64,000 nt of DNA, taken from positions 4,774,001-4,838,000 of the forward strand of contig NZ_AP023354.1 in assembly GCF_018324685.1 (NCBI RefSeq), read 5' to 3'. The translations under genes and the position numbers were made by a program. The notes beneath the pieces were generated by a model. That model searched no databases and was not told the DNA's origin. It saw nothing but the letters and a program-made list of their open reading frames with translations. The DNA comes from Actinocatenispora sera (GTDB taxonomy: Bacteria; Actinomycetota; Actinomycetes; Mycobacteriales; Micromonosporaceae). Each line of letters opens with the position of its first letter. The first letter of the stretch is position 1. Below, one piece after another: positions 37,025-46,424 of the stretch.

Positions 37025-37656
37025 TGGAGTCCGAGAGTTCCGTCCGGGACCGCCTGGTCGACGCCGGCGTCGAGCTGGTGTGCGCCGCGGGCGCGGAGTC
37101 GGTGGGGCTGCGCGAGATCGCCCGGCGCGCCGGCGTCTCGCACGGTGCACCCCGCCGGTACTTTCCCACTCACCGCTCGCTGCTCGCCGCGATCGCCCGC
37201 CGAGGCTTCACCGAGCTCGCCGACCGGATCGCCGAGGGCACCGACCGCTCGGCGGCACCGCGGCAGCAGCTGGCCGCGGCCGCACACACCTACGTGCGGT
37301 ACGCGCGGGAGCGGCCCGGCATGTTCGAGCTGATGTTCCGGCACGACCTGCTGCACGGCGAGGCGGGCGCGGCCGGCGCCCCGGCGCTGCGGGAGACGAG
37401 CATGCCGCTGTTTCGCCACCTGGTCGCGCTGATCGACACGGACCGGCCACGCCACGACGCGCCCGCTGCCACCGTCGCCATCGCGCTGTGGACCAACCTG
37501 CATGGCGTGGCGCAGCTCGGCCGCTGGGGCGCCGTCGGTCTCGCGCTCGGCGACGACGACCCGGACCACGCCGCCGCCCAGACCGACCGGCTGGTCGACA
37601 CGGTGCTGACCGCCCACCTGGGCCCGGACGAGCGCACCGGCCAGGGCCCGCGGTGA
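37024..37656 (+). CDS. TetR-family regulator
   Basis: A 210-residue repressor. The HTH is in residues 10-55 (LVDAGVELVCAAGAESVGLR, EIARRAGVSHGAPRRYFP), followed by a TetR_C_13-like ligand domain (FELMFRHDLLHG, VAIALWTNLHGVAQLGRWGA). ATG 37024 is taken because it directly follows the operator; GTG 37018 is possible. It probably represses itself, the divergent peptidase E gene, and perhaps the monooxygenase at 33881, whose operator has a related core. Confidence 0.88.
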   Translation: MESESSVRDRLVDAGVELVCAAGAESVGLREIARRAGVSHGAPRRYFPTHRSLLAAIARRGFTELADRIAEGTDRSAAPRQQLAAAAHTYVRYARERPGMFELMFRHDLLHGEAGAAGAPALRETSMPLFRHLVALIDTDRPRHDAPAATVAIALWTNLHGVAQLGRWGAVGLALGDDDPDHAAAQTDRLVDTVLTAHLGPDERTGQGPR

Positions 37657-37708
37657 ACGCCGGCCATCTCGACACCGGGACAGGGCCGCGGTTCGCGAGA
37701 CCACGCTG

Positions 37709-39136
37709 GTGGGGGTCGCGGTGACCGCGGCGCTCGCGCGGTCGGCGGCGCTGGTCGCGAGCGTCGCCGGCGCGATGATGGTCGCGCTGGACGGCACGCT
37801 GCTGTTGTTGGCGCAGCCGGCCCTGCAGCGCGACCTGCACGCCTCCCTGGCACAGGTGCAGTGGACCGGAACCGGCTACCTCGTCGCGGCGGCCGCGCTG
37901 CTGGTGGTCGCCGGCCGGTTCGGCGACCGGTACGGGCATCGGCGGTTGCTGGTCGCCGGGGTGCTGGGGTTCGGCGCCGCGTCCGCGGGCATCGCGGTGG
38001 CGCCGACCATCGGCTGGGTGGTCGGGCTGCGGGTGGTGCAGGGCGTGTTCGGCGCGCTGCTGCAACCGGCGACGCTGGCGTTGCTGCGGCTGCGGTACCC
38101 GCCGGAGCGGCTGGCCGCGCCGGTCGCGGTCCGGACCGGCGCCATCGGGATCGCTGGCGCCGCCGGACCGCTGCTCGGCGGGGTGCTGGTCGCGCAACTG
38201 GGCTGGCGCAGCGTGTTCGTGCTCAACGTGCCGGTCGCGGTGGGGATCGCCGCGGTCGGGTTCGCGGTCCGGGTGCCGGCACAGCACCGTAGAGCGACCC
38301 GCGCCGACCCGGGCGGCGCGCTGCTGCTCGCCGCGGTACTGGCGCTCGGGGTGTACACGCTGGTGGGGGTGCCGGCGCACGGCTGGACCGGGCCGACCAC
38401 GCTGCTCGGCGCCCTCGGTACGGCGGTGGGCGGCGCGGCGTTGCTGGCACACGAGCGCCGGGCCGCCGCGCCGATCGTGTCCCGTACCGTGGCCGCGTCG
38501 CGCCCGGTGGTCGCGGCGATCGGGTTGCTGCTGGCCACCGCCGGCGGGCTGTTCGGCGCGCTGTTCGTCGCCACGTTCTGCCTGCAGGGCGTGCTCGGCC
38601 TCGACCCGCTGCGGGCCGGGCTGCGGGTGCTGCCGCTGACCGTACTGATGGTGCTCGGCGCCCCGCTGTCGAGCCTGGCGCTGCGCCGGTACGGGCCGCG
38701 CCGGGTCGCCGCCACCGGCGTCGTGCTGGTGGTACTGGCGCTGGCCGGGCTGGCCCGGTTCGCGCCCGCCGGCGACGGCGTCGCGGTCGGGCTGACCTGC
38801 GCGCTGCTCGGCGCCGGGTTCGCGGCCGTGTTGGTCACCGCCACCGGCACCGTCGTCGGCGACGCACCGGCCGGGTACGCCGGGGTCGTCGGCGGGTTGA
38901 AACAGACCGCGATGAACGTCGGGCCGACGGTCGGCATCGCCGTCGCGGCGAGCGTGCTGCAGGCCGGTCGACCCGCCGGCGCCGCGCTGCCAGCCACCGC
39001 GGCGACCCCGGCGCTGCTCGCCCTCGCCGGGATCGCCGCCGCCGGCCTGTACCCTGCGCTGCGGCTACCGGCGATCCGCCCGCGCGCGGGCAGGCAGGAG
39101 GACACGTGGCGCCGTACGACATCAAGCGCGAGCTGA
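37709..39136 (+). CDS. MFS transporter, DHA2-type
   Basis: A 475-residue drug:proton antiporter-like protein with 12-14 hydrophobic segments. Motif C-like GAIGIAGAAGPLLGGVLV and LDGTLLLLAQPALQRDL, the helix 1 motif with Asp, are seen; the second half includes GGLFGALFVATFCLQGVLGL. GTG 37709 or GTG 37721 could start it. It follows the tetR gene by 52 bp on the same strand and may be its main target. Its 3' end overlaps the next gene by 31 bp. Confidence 0.87.
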   Translation: MGVAVTAALARSAALVASVAGAMMVALDGTLLLLAQPALQRDLHASLAQVQWTGTGYLVAAAALLVVAGRFGDRYGHRRLLVAGVLGFGAASAGIAVAPTIGWVVGLRVVQGVFGALLQPATLALLRLRYPPERLAAPVAVRTGAIGIAGAAGPLLGGVLVAQLGWRSVFVLNVPVAVGIAAVGFAVRVPAQHRRATRADPGGALLLAAVLALGVYTLVGVPAHGWTGPTTLLGALGTAVGGAALLAHERRAAAPIVSRTVAASRPVVAAIGLLLATAGGLFGALFVATFCLQGVLGLDPLRAGLRVLPLTVLMVLGAPLSSLALRRYGPRRVAATGVVLVVLALAGLARFAPAGDGVAVGLTCALLGAGFAAVLVTATGTVVGDAPAGYAGVVGGLKQTAMNVGPTVGIAVAASVLQAGRPAGAALPATAATPALLALAGIAAAGLYPALRLPAIRPRAGRQEDTWRRTTSSAS

Positions 39137-39723
39137 GGCAGCTCTACGCGCCGCGCAACACCGGCTGGGCGCTCGTGGACGTGCCCGAGCAGCGGTTCCT
39201 CGCCGTCGACGGCGCCGGGAACCCGAACACCGCCCCGGCGTACGCGCGGGCGGTCGAGGCGCTGTACGCGACCGCGTACACGCTGAAGTTCGCCGCGAAG
39301 CGCACCGGCGACGACTTCGTCGTCGGCCCGCTGGAGGGGCTGTGGTGGGCCGACGACCCGGCGGTCTTCACCGCCCGCGCCAAGGACGCCTGGCACTGGA
39401 CGATGCTGATCAGCTTGCCCCCGTCGGCGACACCGGAGCAGGTCGAGCACGCCCGTACCGCGGCACTGGCGAAGAAGCGCAACCCCGCGATCGCGCAGCT
39501 TCGGCTGCACAGCCTGCACGAGGGGCGCAGCGCGCAGGTGCTGCACGTCGGCTCGTACGACGACGAGGCACCGATCCTGGCGCACCTGCACGACGACTAT
39601 CTCGACGCGCACCGACTGCGACCGCGCGGCCAGCACCACGAGATCTACCTGAGCGATCCGCGCCGTACCGCGCCGGAGAGGCTGCGGACCGTGCTGCGCC
39701 AGCCGGTCGAACCCTGCGACTGA
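39106..39723 (+). CDS. GyrI-like small-molecule-binding protein
   Basis: A 205-residue single-domain protein of the GyrI/SOUL-like fold (the AraC effector-binding-type domain without HTH). It opens YDIKRELRQLYAPRNTGWAL, contains GPLEGLWWAD and ends with HHEIYLSDPRRTAPERLRTV, all typical of this stand-alone group. Relatives hydrolyse or sequester electrophilic or cyclopropanoid compounds, or inhibit toxins. Overlap with the MFS gene indicates joint translation, so drug-binding plus efflux is a plausible pairing. Confidence 0.88.
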   Translation: MAPYDIKRELRQLYAPRNTGWALVDVPEQRFLAVDGAGNPNTAPAYARAVEALYATAYTLKFAAKRTGDDFVVGPLEGLWWADDPAVFTARAKDAWHWTMLISLPPSATPEQVEHARTAALAKKRNPAIAQLRLHSLHEGRSAQVLHVGSYDDEAPILAHLHDDYLDAHRLRPRGQHHEIYLSDPRRTAPERLRTVLRQPVEPCD

Positions 39724-39753
39724 CCGCCGCGACCTGCCGCCCGGCCGTGGCGA

Positions 39754-40590
39754 TCACAGCGCGAGGGCCGAGTCGATCGCGGCGTCCAGGTACGCCAGGG
39801 TTTCCCGGCGCCGGGCCAGCGGGTTGCGGTAGCCGCGGCGCCCCTCGGCCCCGCCGGTACGCAGCGCCAGGCACTCGTCCACGATGCGGTGCCAGCGCGG
39901 CCCCAGCGCCGTCCGTGCGTACCGGCCGGCGCCGGACTTGGAGGTCAGCTCGCCGGTGGCCAGCGTGTAGTGCAGCCGGCTGACCCCCAGCACCGTCCAC
40001 ACCGGGTACCAGCCGGTCAGCCCGACCGCGTACCACAGCGGGCTCGGCCGGCGACCACGGCGCCAGGCGGGACGCCAGTACGAGCGGAGGTTGTCGGCGG
40101 TGAACGCGCGCAGCGCGGCCGCATCGTGCCAGACGTCCAGCTCGACCGGCGCCGGGCCGCGCACCGCGATGCCGTGCCGGGCCAGCTCGCAGAACGTCAC
40201 CGGGTTGATCCCGAACCGCCCGGCCGGCAGGAACCGGCCCGACTGCGAGCACGGCACGTCCGGGCAGCCGTCCGGCCCCGCCGCGAGTTCGTCGACGGTC
40301 AGGAAGCAGCCGTCGAACGACGGGCGTGGCTGCCCGGCCGCGAGCCGGGCGTGCGCGCCCGCCAGTACCGCGGTGTCCGCGCCGGTGCGCCGGGACAGCA
40401 CCGCGACGAAGTCGATATCGCTTGCGGTACCGAGCTGGCCGCGGCCGACCCCGGTCGGCCGGAAGTCGCCCAACGCCACCGATCCGACCAGGTAGAACCC
40501 GGTGACCAGGCCCGGTGCCGCCGCATCGACGGTGGCCAGGAACACCGATACCGCCCGCTGCACCTCGGCCGGCAGCTGCTCGTCCGTCAT
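39754..40590 (-). CDS. nucleotidyltransferase (aminoglycoside adenylyltransferase-like)
   Basis: A 278-residue protein with an N-terminal nucleotidyltransferase site: GFYLVGSVALGDF followed by SDIDFVAVL gives the GS...DxD pattern. The C-terminal part (WYPVWTVLGVSRLHYTLATG, GELTSKSGAGRYA) matches the DUF4111 helical domain of AadA-type enzymes. This may be an AMP transferase acting on an antibiotic or a sugar, but no substrate can be read. TAGCGT ends 7 nt before the ATG: leaderless. Confidence 0.85.
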   Translation of the reverse strand: MTDEQLPAEVQRAVSVFLATVDAAAPGLVTGFYLVGSVALGDFRPTGVGRGQLGTASDIDFVAVLSRRTGADTAVLAGAHARLAAGQPRPSFDGCFLTVDELAAGPDGCPDVPCSQSGRFLPAGRFGINPVTFCELARHGIAVRGPAPVELDVWHDAAALRAFTADNLRSYWRPAWRRGRRPSPLWYAVGLTGWYPVWTVLGVSRLHYTLATGELTSKSGAGRYARTALGPRWHRIVDECLALRTGGAEGRRGYRNPLARRRETLAYLDAAIDSALAL

Positions 40591-40687
40591 GCGCGGCACG
40601 CTACCCGGCGCGACCCGACGCCCGCCCCGGTCGGTGCGATCGGTGCCGGGCGTCGAGCGCCGGCGGGCATGTCGCCGGGCGACCGGG

Positions 40688-41230
40688 CTACTGTCCGGTA
40701 CGGCCGTCGATGCACTCGCGGAGCAGGTCGGCGTGGCCGGCGTGCCGGGCGTACTCCTCGACCATGTGCACCAGCACGTCGCGGACGCTGACCGTGTCGT
40801 CGCGGCCCAGCGGTACCTCGCGGCCCAGCTCGGCCTCGTCGAACCCGGCGAGCCACGCGTCGGCGCTCGCGATCTGCTGCTTCCAGCTGGCGAACGCCTC
40901 GTCCACCACCGCCTGCTCACCGATCGCGCCGTTGAAGTCGGCATCCCGGTCGTCGGCGGTGCGGTACAGCCGGGGTAGGTCGGCATGGCCCTGCAGGACC
41001 CGCTCGAACCAGTGGTGTTCCACGCTGGCCATGTGCCGGATCAGCCCCAGCAGGCTCATCGTGCTCGGCGGCACCGAGCGGCGGGCGAGCTGCTCGGGGT
41101 TCAGCCCGTCGCACTTCATGCCCAGCGTCAGCCGGTAGTTCGACAGGTACCCCTGCAGCGTCGCCTTCTCCCCCACCGGGTTGCCGTAGTCGCGGGGATC
41201 CTCGGCGCCCTCGGCCCACATGTCACTCAT
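40688..41230 (-). CDS. DinB-family (DUF664) protein
   Basis: A 180-residue four-helix-bundle protein. The metal-binding histidines are seen in LLGLIRHMASVEHHWFERVL (about residues 61-80) and VRDVLVHMVEEYARHAGHAD (about 149-168). DinB/YfiT proteins include thiol-dependent transferases using mycothiol; this gene's substrate is unknown. It starts at ATG 41230, 97 bp upstream of the nucleotidyltransferase on the same strand. Confidence 0.9.
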   Translation of the reverse strand: MSDMWAEGAEDPRDYGNPVGEKATLQGYLSNYRLTLGMKCDGLNPEQLARRSVPPSTMSLLGLIRHMASVEHHWFERVLQGHADLPRLYRTADDRDADFNGAIGEQAVVDEAFASWKQQIASADAWLAGFDEAELGREVPLGRDDTVSVRDVLVHMVEEYARHAGHADLLRECIDGRTGQ

Positions 41231-41277
41231 GGCGTCGAGCCTGCCCGGTGACGCAACGTGGCCGCAAGCGGATTGGG

Positions 41278-42027
41278 TCAGCGGCCCGCCGTACCGCGTG
41301 GCCGGAACAGGTAGTTGTTGGCGTGCACGCACACCGCGTCGACCGGACGCCAGCCGCGACGCCACGCGTACATCTGGTAGTCACGCTCGGTCAGCCAGGC
41401 GGCGACCTCGCCCGCGGCGTACTCGTACCGGGCGGTGTGCCGCGCCTCGATCTCGACCAGCAGCGTCGGCCGGTACCGCTCGATCACCTGCCGGCCGCCG
41501 TGCAGGACGTGCAGTTCCCCGCCCTCGACGTCGATCTTGAGGAAGTCCAGCCGGGTCAGGTGGCCGGCCGCGGCCAGCCCGTCGAGCGTCTCGACCGGCA
41601 CCGGCACGTCCACGTGGTACGGGTACTCGGCGTTGGAGCCCACCCCGTGGGTGTGCCAGTCCAGGAACGACCGGCTGGTGGCCGGGCCGCGGTCGTCGAA
41701 CGGCACCCGCATCGAGCGCCGGCCCGGCTCCGCGCCGACCGCCGCCGGGTGATGGCACACGTTGCCGCGCCGCTGCGCACCCAGTACCCGCGACCACACC
41801 GGATGCGAGAAGGTCACCGGCTCGAAGCTGTGCACCCGGCCGGTCGGCCCGGCCAGCTGCGACATCGCCTGGCAGTACAGGCCGGCCGCGGCACCGACGT
41901 CCACGCAGACGTCGCCGGGGCGCACCAGCGCGGGCAGCGTGTACAGCTCGGTGTCCAGGTACGGAGTCCAGCGGGCGAGCAGGTTGGCCACCGTGGCGGT
42001 CACGGCCGGCCGGTCGAGGCGGTGCAT
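41278..42027 (-). CDS. FkbM-family methyltransferase
   Basis: A 249-residue SAM methyltransferase. Motif I is DVCVDVGAAAGLYCQAMSQL; SFEPVTF gives the acidic residue; the family signature LDFLKIDVEGGELHVLHG lies near residue 165. FkbM enzymes O-methylate sugars, polyketides and similar metabolites. ATG 42027 was chosen; the earlier in-frame ATG at 42099 lies in sequence lacking family similarity. It stands 47 bp upstream of the DinB gene. Confidence 0.88.
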   Translation of the reverse strand: MHRLDRPAVTATVANLLARWTPYLDTELYTLPALVRPGDVCVDVGAAAGLYCQAMSQLAGPTGRVHSFEPVTFSHPVWSRVLGAQRRGNVCHHPAAVGAEPGRRSMRVPFDDRGPATSRSFLDWHTHGVGSNAEYPYHVDVPVPVETLDGLAAAGHLTRLDFLKIDVEGGELHVLHGGRQVIERYRPTLLVEIEARHTARYEYAAGEVAAWLTERDYQMYAWRRGWRPVDAVCVHANNYLFRPRGTAGR

Positions 42028-42252
42028 CGGTCTCCTGACATCGAGGGAACGACCCGGCGTCGGGCCGGCCCGGTACGGGTCGGCAGCGGCGCGGGCCACC
42101 GGCGTCCACCGACCGGTCGGGGCTCGACGCTAGGCGCCGGCCCGGTCGCGCGGCATCGGCGCACCGGCGTACGCCTCGCGGGCAGTCGCGGCCCCCCGCG
42201 GTAGCCGCCGGGCCGATGCCGCGGTGCCCCGGCGCGCCGCACACTCTGGCAG

Positions 42253-43257
42253 GTGAGTACGTCGACAGTCGTTGTCCGGCAACGCATCCCGCGCGCCCAG
42301 GCCAACCTGACCCGGGCGATCGCCACCGCCGGCCGCCCCTGGCCCGACGGCAGCCACCTCGGACCGCCGCGCCGCCCGGGACCGGTCGAGGTGGCGCCGC
42401 AGGCGGTGCACGACTACCTCGCGGCGCTGACCGAGCCGGCGCGACGGCGGCTCGTGGCGCGCTTCCCCGCCGCGGTCGGCGCCCTGGACGGCGCGCCGCC
42501 GGCCATGCGGTACGCGGCGAACCGGCGGCGGATGCGGCCCACCCGGTTCGGTACCTGGACCGGCCAGTACCTGCTGTTCGATCCGTCCCCGCCCGGCCGG
42601 GTTGCCCTGGTGTACGGGGACCTGACGACCGCCGAGCGGGTCGCGGTGCTGGTACCGGGCGCCGACAGCCGGCTCGCCGACTTCGCCCGCGGCCTCGGCG
42701 GCCACCCGCACCGGGCCCCCGCGGTACAGGCGGCGAACCTGTACCGGGCCGCCGACGCGCTGCGCCACCGGGTCGCCGTCATCGCGTGGCTCGGCTACCG
42801 TGCCCCGCGCGGCCAGCGCATCGAGGTCGCCCGCCGGCGACTCGCCGCCGCCGGCGCCGCCGACCTGACCCGGTTCGTCCGCGGCCTGACGGTGGTCGCG
42901 CCGCACGCGACGATCATGCTGCTGGGCCACAGCTACGGCTCGGTCGTCGTCGGCCTCGCCGCGGCCGCACTGCCCCCGCAGGTACGCGACATCGCCGTGT
43001 TCGGCTCACCCGGCCTCGGCGTCGACACCGCCACCGGGCTGGGCGCCACCGCCCGGATCTGGGCGGCCTGCGCGCCCGGCGACTGGACCCGGTTCGTACC
43101 CGGTGTCCGTCGCTGCGGGTTCGGCCACGGCCGGCGCCCGACCGACCCCGCGTTCGGCGCCCGACGGTTCTGCACCGCGGGCGTCGCCGACCACGACCAC
43201 TACCTCGCCCCCGGTACCGGCTCGCTCACCGCCCTGGCCGGCATCCTCACCACCTGA
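42253..43257 (+). CDS. alpha/beta hydrolase, DUF1023 type
   Basis: A 334-residue hydrolase of the DUF1023 family. The nucleophile elbow is IMLLGHSYGSVVVGLAA (about residue 222); VAVLVPGADSRLADFARGL precedes it, and the C-terminal ADHDHYLAPGTGSL contains the likely catalytic His. No signal peptide is visible. GTG 42253 start. Function unknown; DUF1023 is abundant in actinomycetes. Confidence 0.88.
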   Translation: MSTSTVVVRQRIPRAQANLTRAIATAGRPWPDGSHLGPPRRPGPVEVAPQAVHDYLAALTEPARRRLVARFPAAVGALDGAPPAMRYAANRRRMRPTRFGTWTGQYLLFDPSPPGRVALVYGDLTTAERVAVLVPGADSRLADFARGLGGHPHRAPAVQAANLYRAADALRHRVAVIAWLGYRAPRGQRIEVARRRLAAAGAADLTRFVRGLTVVAPHATIMLLGHSYGSVVVGLAAAALPPQVRDIAVFGSPGLGVDTATGLGATARIWAACAPGDWTRFVPGVRRCGFGHGRRPTDPAFGARRFCTAGVADHDHYLAPGTGSLTALAGILTT

Positions 43258-43274
43258 CCACCGTTGGCCGACCC

Positions 43275-43802
43275 TCAGTCGCCGAGGATCCGCTCCCACA
43301 GCAGGCCGTCCCGCCAGCGCCCGTCGAGCAGGATCGCGGCGTGCGCGACCCCGTACGGGTGGAAGCCGTTGCGGCGCAGCACTCGTTGCGACGGCAGGTT
43401 CTCCAGGTTGGTGGACGCCTCGGCGCGATGCAGCCCGAGCTCGTCCGCCATCACCCGCAGCAGCAGCCCGACCGCCCGCCCGGCGTGCCCGTGGTTCTGC
43501 GCCACGCTGCCGATCCAGTAGCCAACGGAGCCGCGGCGCAGGTGCGGTTGCGCCAGGATGCCCCCGACGGTCACCTGCCCGACCACCTGGCCGTCGGCGA
43601 GCACCACCCCCGGCCAGACCGTACCGGCCCGGTACCCGGCCAGCAGGCCGTCGATCCGCTCCGCCTGGCCCTGCGAAGTGAAGAAGTCGGCCGGGCGGGC
43701 CGGCTCCCAGGGCCGGAAGGCCTCGGCGTCCCGCGCCCGATGCGCCGCGATCGCGGCTGCGTCGGCGGGTTCGATCAGGCGGATCCTGGTACTGCCGGGC
43801 AT
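43275..43802 (-). CDS. RimJ/RimL-type GNAT acetyltransferase
   Basis: A 175-residue acetyltransferase. It opens STRIRLIEPADAAAIAAHRA; the cofactor site is SVGYWIGSVAQNHGHAGRAV; NLENLPSQRVLRRNGF is the RimJ signature strand and turn. Such enzymes acetylate ribosomal or other N-termini or small molecules. It converges with the DUF1023 gene, 17 bp apart. Confidence 0.9.
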   Translation of the reverse strand: MPGSTRIRLIEPADAAAIAAHRARDAEAFRPWEPARPADFFTSQGQAERIDGLLAGYRAGTVWPGVVLADGQVVGQVTVGGILAQPHLRRGSVGYWIGSVAQNHGHAGRAVGLLLRVMADELGLHRAEASTNLENLPSQRVLRRNGFHPYGVAHAAILLDGRWRDGLLWERILGD

Positions 43803-43878
43803 GGTTGATCCTCGTCGCGCGCCATGATGAGACGACCAGCCTAAGCGAGCCCACCGCAGGCCCCGGCAGCCGGCACGG

Positions 43879-44574
43879 CTACGGCTGGGCGCGGGTGGTG
43901 AGGTAGGTGTCGAGGTGGGCGGCGCCGGTGAGCAGGGCCCGGCTGCGCGCGGCGATGCGTTCCTGCCAGGAGTCGAGGAACGCGCGCAGCGGCTCCGCCC
44001 CGCCGGCCTCGTGCAGCGACTCGACGAACCGGGCGACCCGGTGCAGCGGGTACCCGCCGCGGCGCAGCTGCCGCGCGATCTCGGCGTCCCGCACGGCGTC
44101 CGGCCCGTACCGCCGGTAGCCGGTCGCCCGGTCCCGGTCGGGGTGCAGGATGCCGTCGGCCTCCCAGGTACGCAGCGTCGCCGCGTGCACGCCGAGGCGG
44201 CGGGCGAGTTCCCCCACGGTCAGCGGCTGGCCGCGCAGCGGCGCCGGCGTGGTACCGGACAGCTCGCCGAGCGCGGTCGCCACCTCGGCGCGGGTGTCGC
44301 GTTCGGCGCCGAGTTCGGCGTGCGCCGCGTCGATCAGCCGGTACACGGTGTCGGTGTCGCCGCGGTTGACCGCACGCATGATGTCGACCGCCGCACGGTG
44401 CCCGTGGCCGCGGTGCAGCGCCAGGAACGCCCGGAGCGCCTGGGCGTGCAGCGGGGTGTACCGCCGGTACCCGGTGGCGGTGCGTTCGGTCGGCGGGAGC
44501 ACGCCGGCCGCGTCGTAGTTGCGGACCGTCTGGGCGGACAGCCCGTGCTCGCGGGCCAGGTCGACCGGTCGCAC
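43879..44574 (-). CDS. TioE-like regulator with two MerR-type HTH domains
   Basis: A 231-residue protein with a MerR HTH at both ends of the sequence: RPVDLAREHGLSAQTVRNYD (residues 2-21) and LTVGELARRLGVHAATLRTW (about 125-144), each followed by a wing (TATGYRRYTP, RATGYRRYGP). This duplicated arrangement matches TioE-type regulators of antibiotic clusters. GTG 44574 start. No target operon is adjacent except the oxidoreductase at 44685, on the same strand upstream. Confidence 0.87.
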   Translation of the reverse strand: MRPVDLAREHGLSAQTVRNYDAAGVLPPTERTATGYRRYTPLHAQALRAFLALHRGHGHRAAVDIMRAVNRGDTDTVYRLIDAAHAELGAERDTRAEVATALGELSGTTPAPLRGQPLTVGELARRLGVHAATLRTWEADGILHPDRDRATGYRRYGPDAVRDAEIARQLRRGGYPLHRVARFVESLHEAGGAEPLRAFLDSWQERIAARSRALLTGAAHLDTYLTTRAQP

Positions 44575-44684
44575 CGCACACCCCCGATCGAGGCTCCGGC
44601 CGAGAGAACCCCGGTGATGTTCCGAGAGCCCACCAGATGCTTCGACGATAACGTCCAAGGCAGAGCCGGCTGGACGGGCGCGGG

Positions 44685-45464
44685 TCAGCGGCGCACGTGC
44701 AGCCCGAAGCCGGTTCGGCCGGCGGGTTCCAGACCGGGCTTCAGGTGCAGCGACGGGATCTCGTAGTCACCGAAGTTCTGCGGCCGGAACGCGATCGGCG
44801 CGGTCGACTCCAGCGTGAGCAGCCGCTCCTGCCAGGCCTTCGCGACGTCCGGGTAGTCCTCGGCGGTCATCCGGTCGGCGCCGTACAGCACGAACGGCGG
44901 CAGCACCTCGATGCCCGGGTAGTACAGGATGCCGTGCTGGATGGGGAACAGCAGATCGTCGATCGGGCCGTTGATCCCGCGGGGCCCGTAGTGCGACTCG
45001 GGGCCGCCCGCGGTCACCGACAGCAGGGCCCGGCGACCGGCGAGGGTACCTTCGCCGAAGCGTTCCCCGTACCGGGTCTCGCTGTGCTCGCCCACCCCGT
45101 ACGCGAAGTGGTAGGTGAACACCCGGTCCACCCAGCCCTTCAGGATCGCGGGCATCGTGTACCACCACAGCGGGAACTGGAAGACGATCGTGTCCGCCCA
45201 CAGCAGCTTCTCCTGCTCGGCGACGACGTCCGGGGTGAGTGTGCCGGCGTCGAACGCCCGACCGGAGTCCGCGGCGACCTGCAACCGGCGCACGGCGTCG
45301 GTGCCGTAGTCCGTGGCGTCCACGGCCGCCTTCCAGTTCATCGCGTACAGGTCGCTCACCCGGACCTGGTGCCCCACGGACTCCAGGGTGGTCACCGCGA
45401 GGTCCTTCAGCGAGCCGTTGAGAGACCGGGGCTCCGGGTGGGCGTAAACGATCAGCGTCTTCAC
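44685..45464 (-). CDS. NAD(P)H:quinone oxidoreductase, flavodoxin-like
   Basis: A 259-residue flavoprotein. MKTLIVYAHPEPRSLNGSL is the FMN/FAD phosphate loop; IVFQFPLWWYTMPAILKGWV is the diagnostic NQO1/MdaB segment (about residues 93-112); LSVTAGGPESHYGPRGINGP continues the family pattern. It should reduce quinones by two electrons, giving protection from redox cycling. An XRE regulator is encoded divergently at 45603 and is its likely regulator. ATG with AAGGAG 6 nt before. Confidence 0.92.
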   Translation of the reverse strand: MKTLIVYAHPEPRSLNGSLKDLAVTTLESVGHQVRVSDLYAMNWKAAVDATDYGTDAVRRLQVAADSGRAFDAGTLTPDVVAEQEKLLWADTIVFQFPLWWYTMPAILKGWVDRVFTYHFAYGVGEHSETRYGERFGEGTLAGRRALLSVTAGGPESHYGPRGINGPIDDLLFPIQHGILYYPGIEVLPPFVLYGADRMTAEDYPDVAKAWQERLLTLESTAPIAFRPQNFGDYEIPSLHLKPGLEPAGRTGFGLHVRR

Positions 45465-45602
45465 GGGTACTCCTTCGGATCGGCTGGGCTCGATCCTGGC
45501 CGCGCCCGCGCCCGCCGTTCAGGGCCGCCGGTACCGTCGGACGCGACTTCCTGGTAACGGCAGGACCACCTTCACCGCAGCCACCGGCGCCATACTCGGG
45601 GC

Positions 45603-46424
45603 ATGGACGACCTCGCGGGATTCCTTCGCACCCGGCGTGCCCGGGTCGACCCCGCGCTCGTCGGCATCCCCACCGACACCCGCCGGCGGGTCGAGGGGCT
45701 GCGCCGCGAGGAGATCGCGCACCTGTCCGGGGTCAGCGTCGACTACTACGTACGCCTGGAGCAGGGCCGCGCGACGCAACCGTCCGAGCAGGTCCTCGAC
45801 GCGCTCGCCCGGGTCCTCGGCCTCGACGAGACCGAGCGCGGCCACCTGTACCGGCTGGCCAGGCAGCGCCGGCGCCGCACCAGGACGCCGGTGGGCCGGG
45901 TCCGGCCGGAGCTGCTACGGGTCCTGACGCTGGTCGCCGACGCACCCGCGCTGATCATGGACCACCGCCTGGACGTGCTGGCCGGCAACCACCTCGCCGG
46001 CCTGCTCTACGGCCAGCCGATGCCGGGTTTCAACACCGCCCGGCACCTGTTTCTGGAGGAAGCCGCCGACGGCTTCTACGCCGACTGGGCGAACTGCACG
46101 CTCGACGTGGTCGGCCACCTGCGCCTGGCCGCCGGCAAGTACCCGGACGACCCGCAGCTGGCGTCGCTGATCGGCGAGCTGGCGATGGGCAGCGAACGGT
46201 TCCGCCGGCTCTGGGCCCGCGCCGACGTGCGGGCCCGCGGGCACGGGCGCAAGGCGTTCCGGCATCCGCTGGTCGGGCTGCTGGAGCTGCACCAGGAGAA
46301 CTTCGCGTTGCCGGACGGGTCAGGGTTGGAGCTGCTGGTGCTGTCCGCGGCCGCCGGCAGCCCCGCCGAGGACGGCCTGCGGCTGCTCGCGAGCCTCGAT
46401 GCCGCCGCCGACGCCGACCGCTGA
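45603..46424 (+). CDS. XRE-family regulator with MmyB-like ligand domain
   Basis: A 273-residue regulator. The HTH in residues 10-75 includes RREEIAHLSGVSVDYYVRLE and the QGRATQPSEQVLDALARVLG segment; the C-terminal half (PALIMDHRLDVLAGNHLAGL, HPLVGLLELHQENFALPDG) is the MmyB-type fatty-acid-binding-like domain. A CATACT hexamer ends 6 nt before ATG, so the mRNA is probably leaderless. Divergent from the quinone reductase. Its last 105 bp overlap, in antisense, the end of the MFS gene at 46320. Confidence 0.92.
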   Translation: MDDLAGFLRTRRARVDPALVGIPTDTRRRVEGLRREEIAHLSGVSVDYYVRLEQGRATQPSEQVLDALARVLGLDETERGHLYRLARQRRRRTRTPVGRVRPELLRVLTLVADAPALIMDHRLDVLAGNHLAGLLYGQPMPGFNTARHLFLEEAADGFYADWANCTLDVVGHLRLAAGKYPDDPQLASLIGELAMGSERFRRLWARADVRARGHGRKAFRHPLVGLLELHQENFALPDGSGLELLVLSAAAGSPAEDGLRLLASLDAAADADR

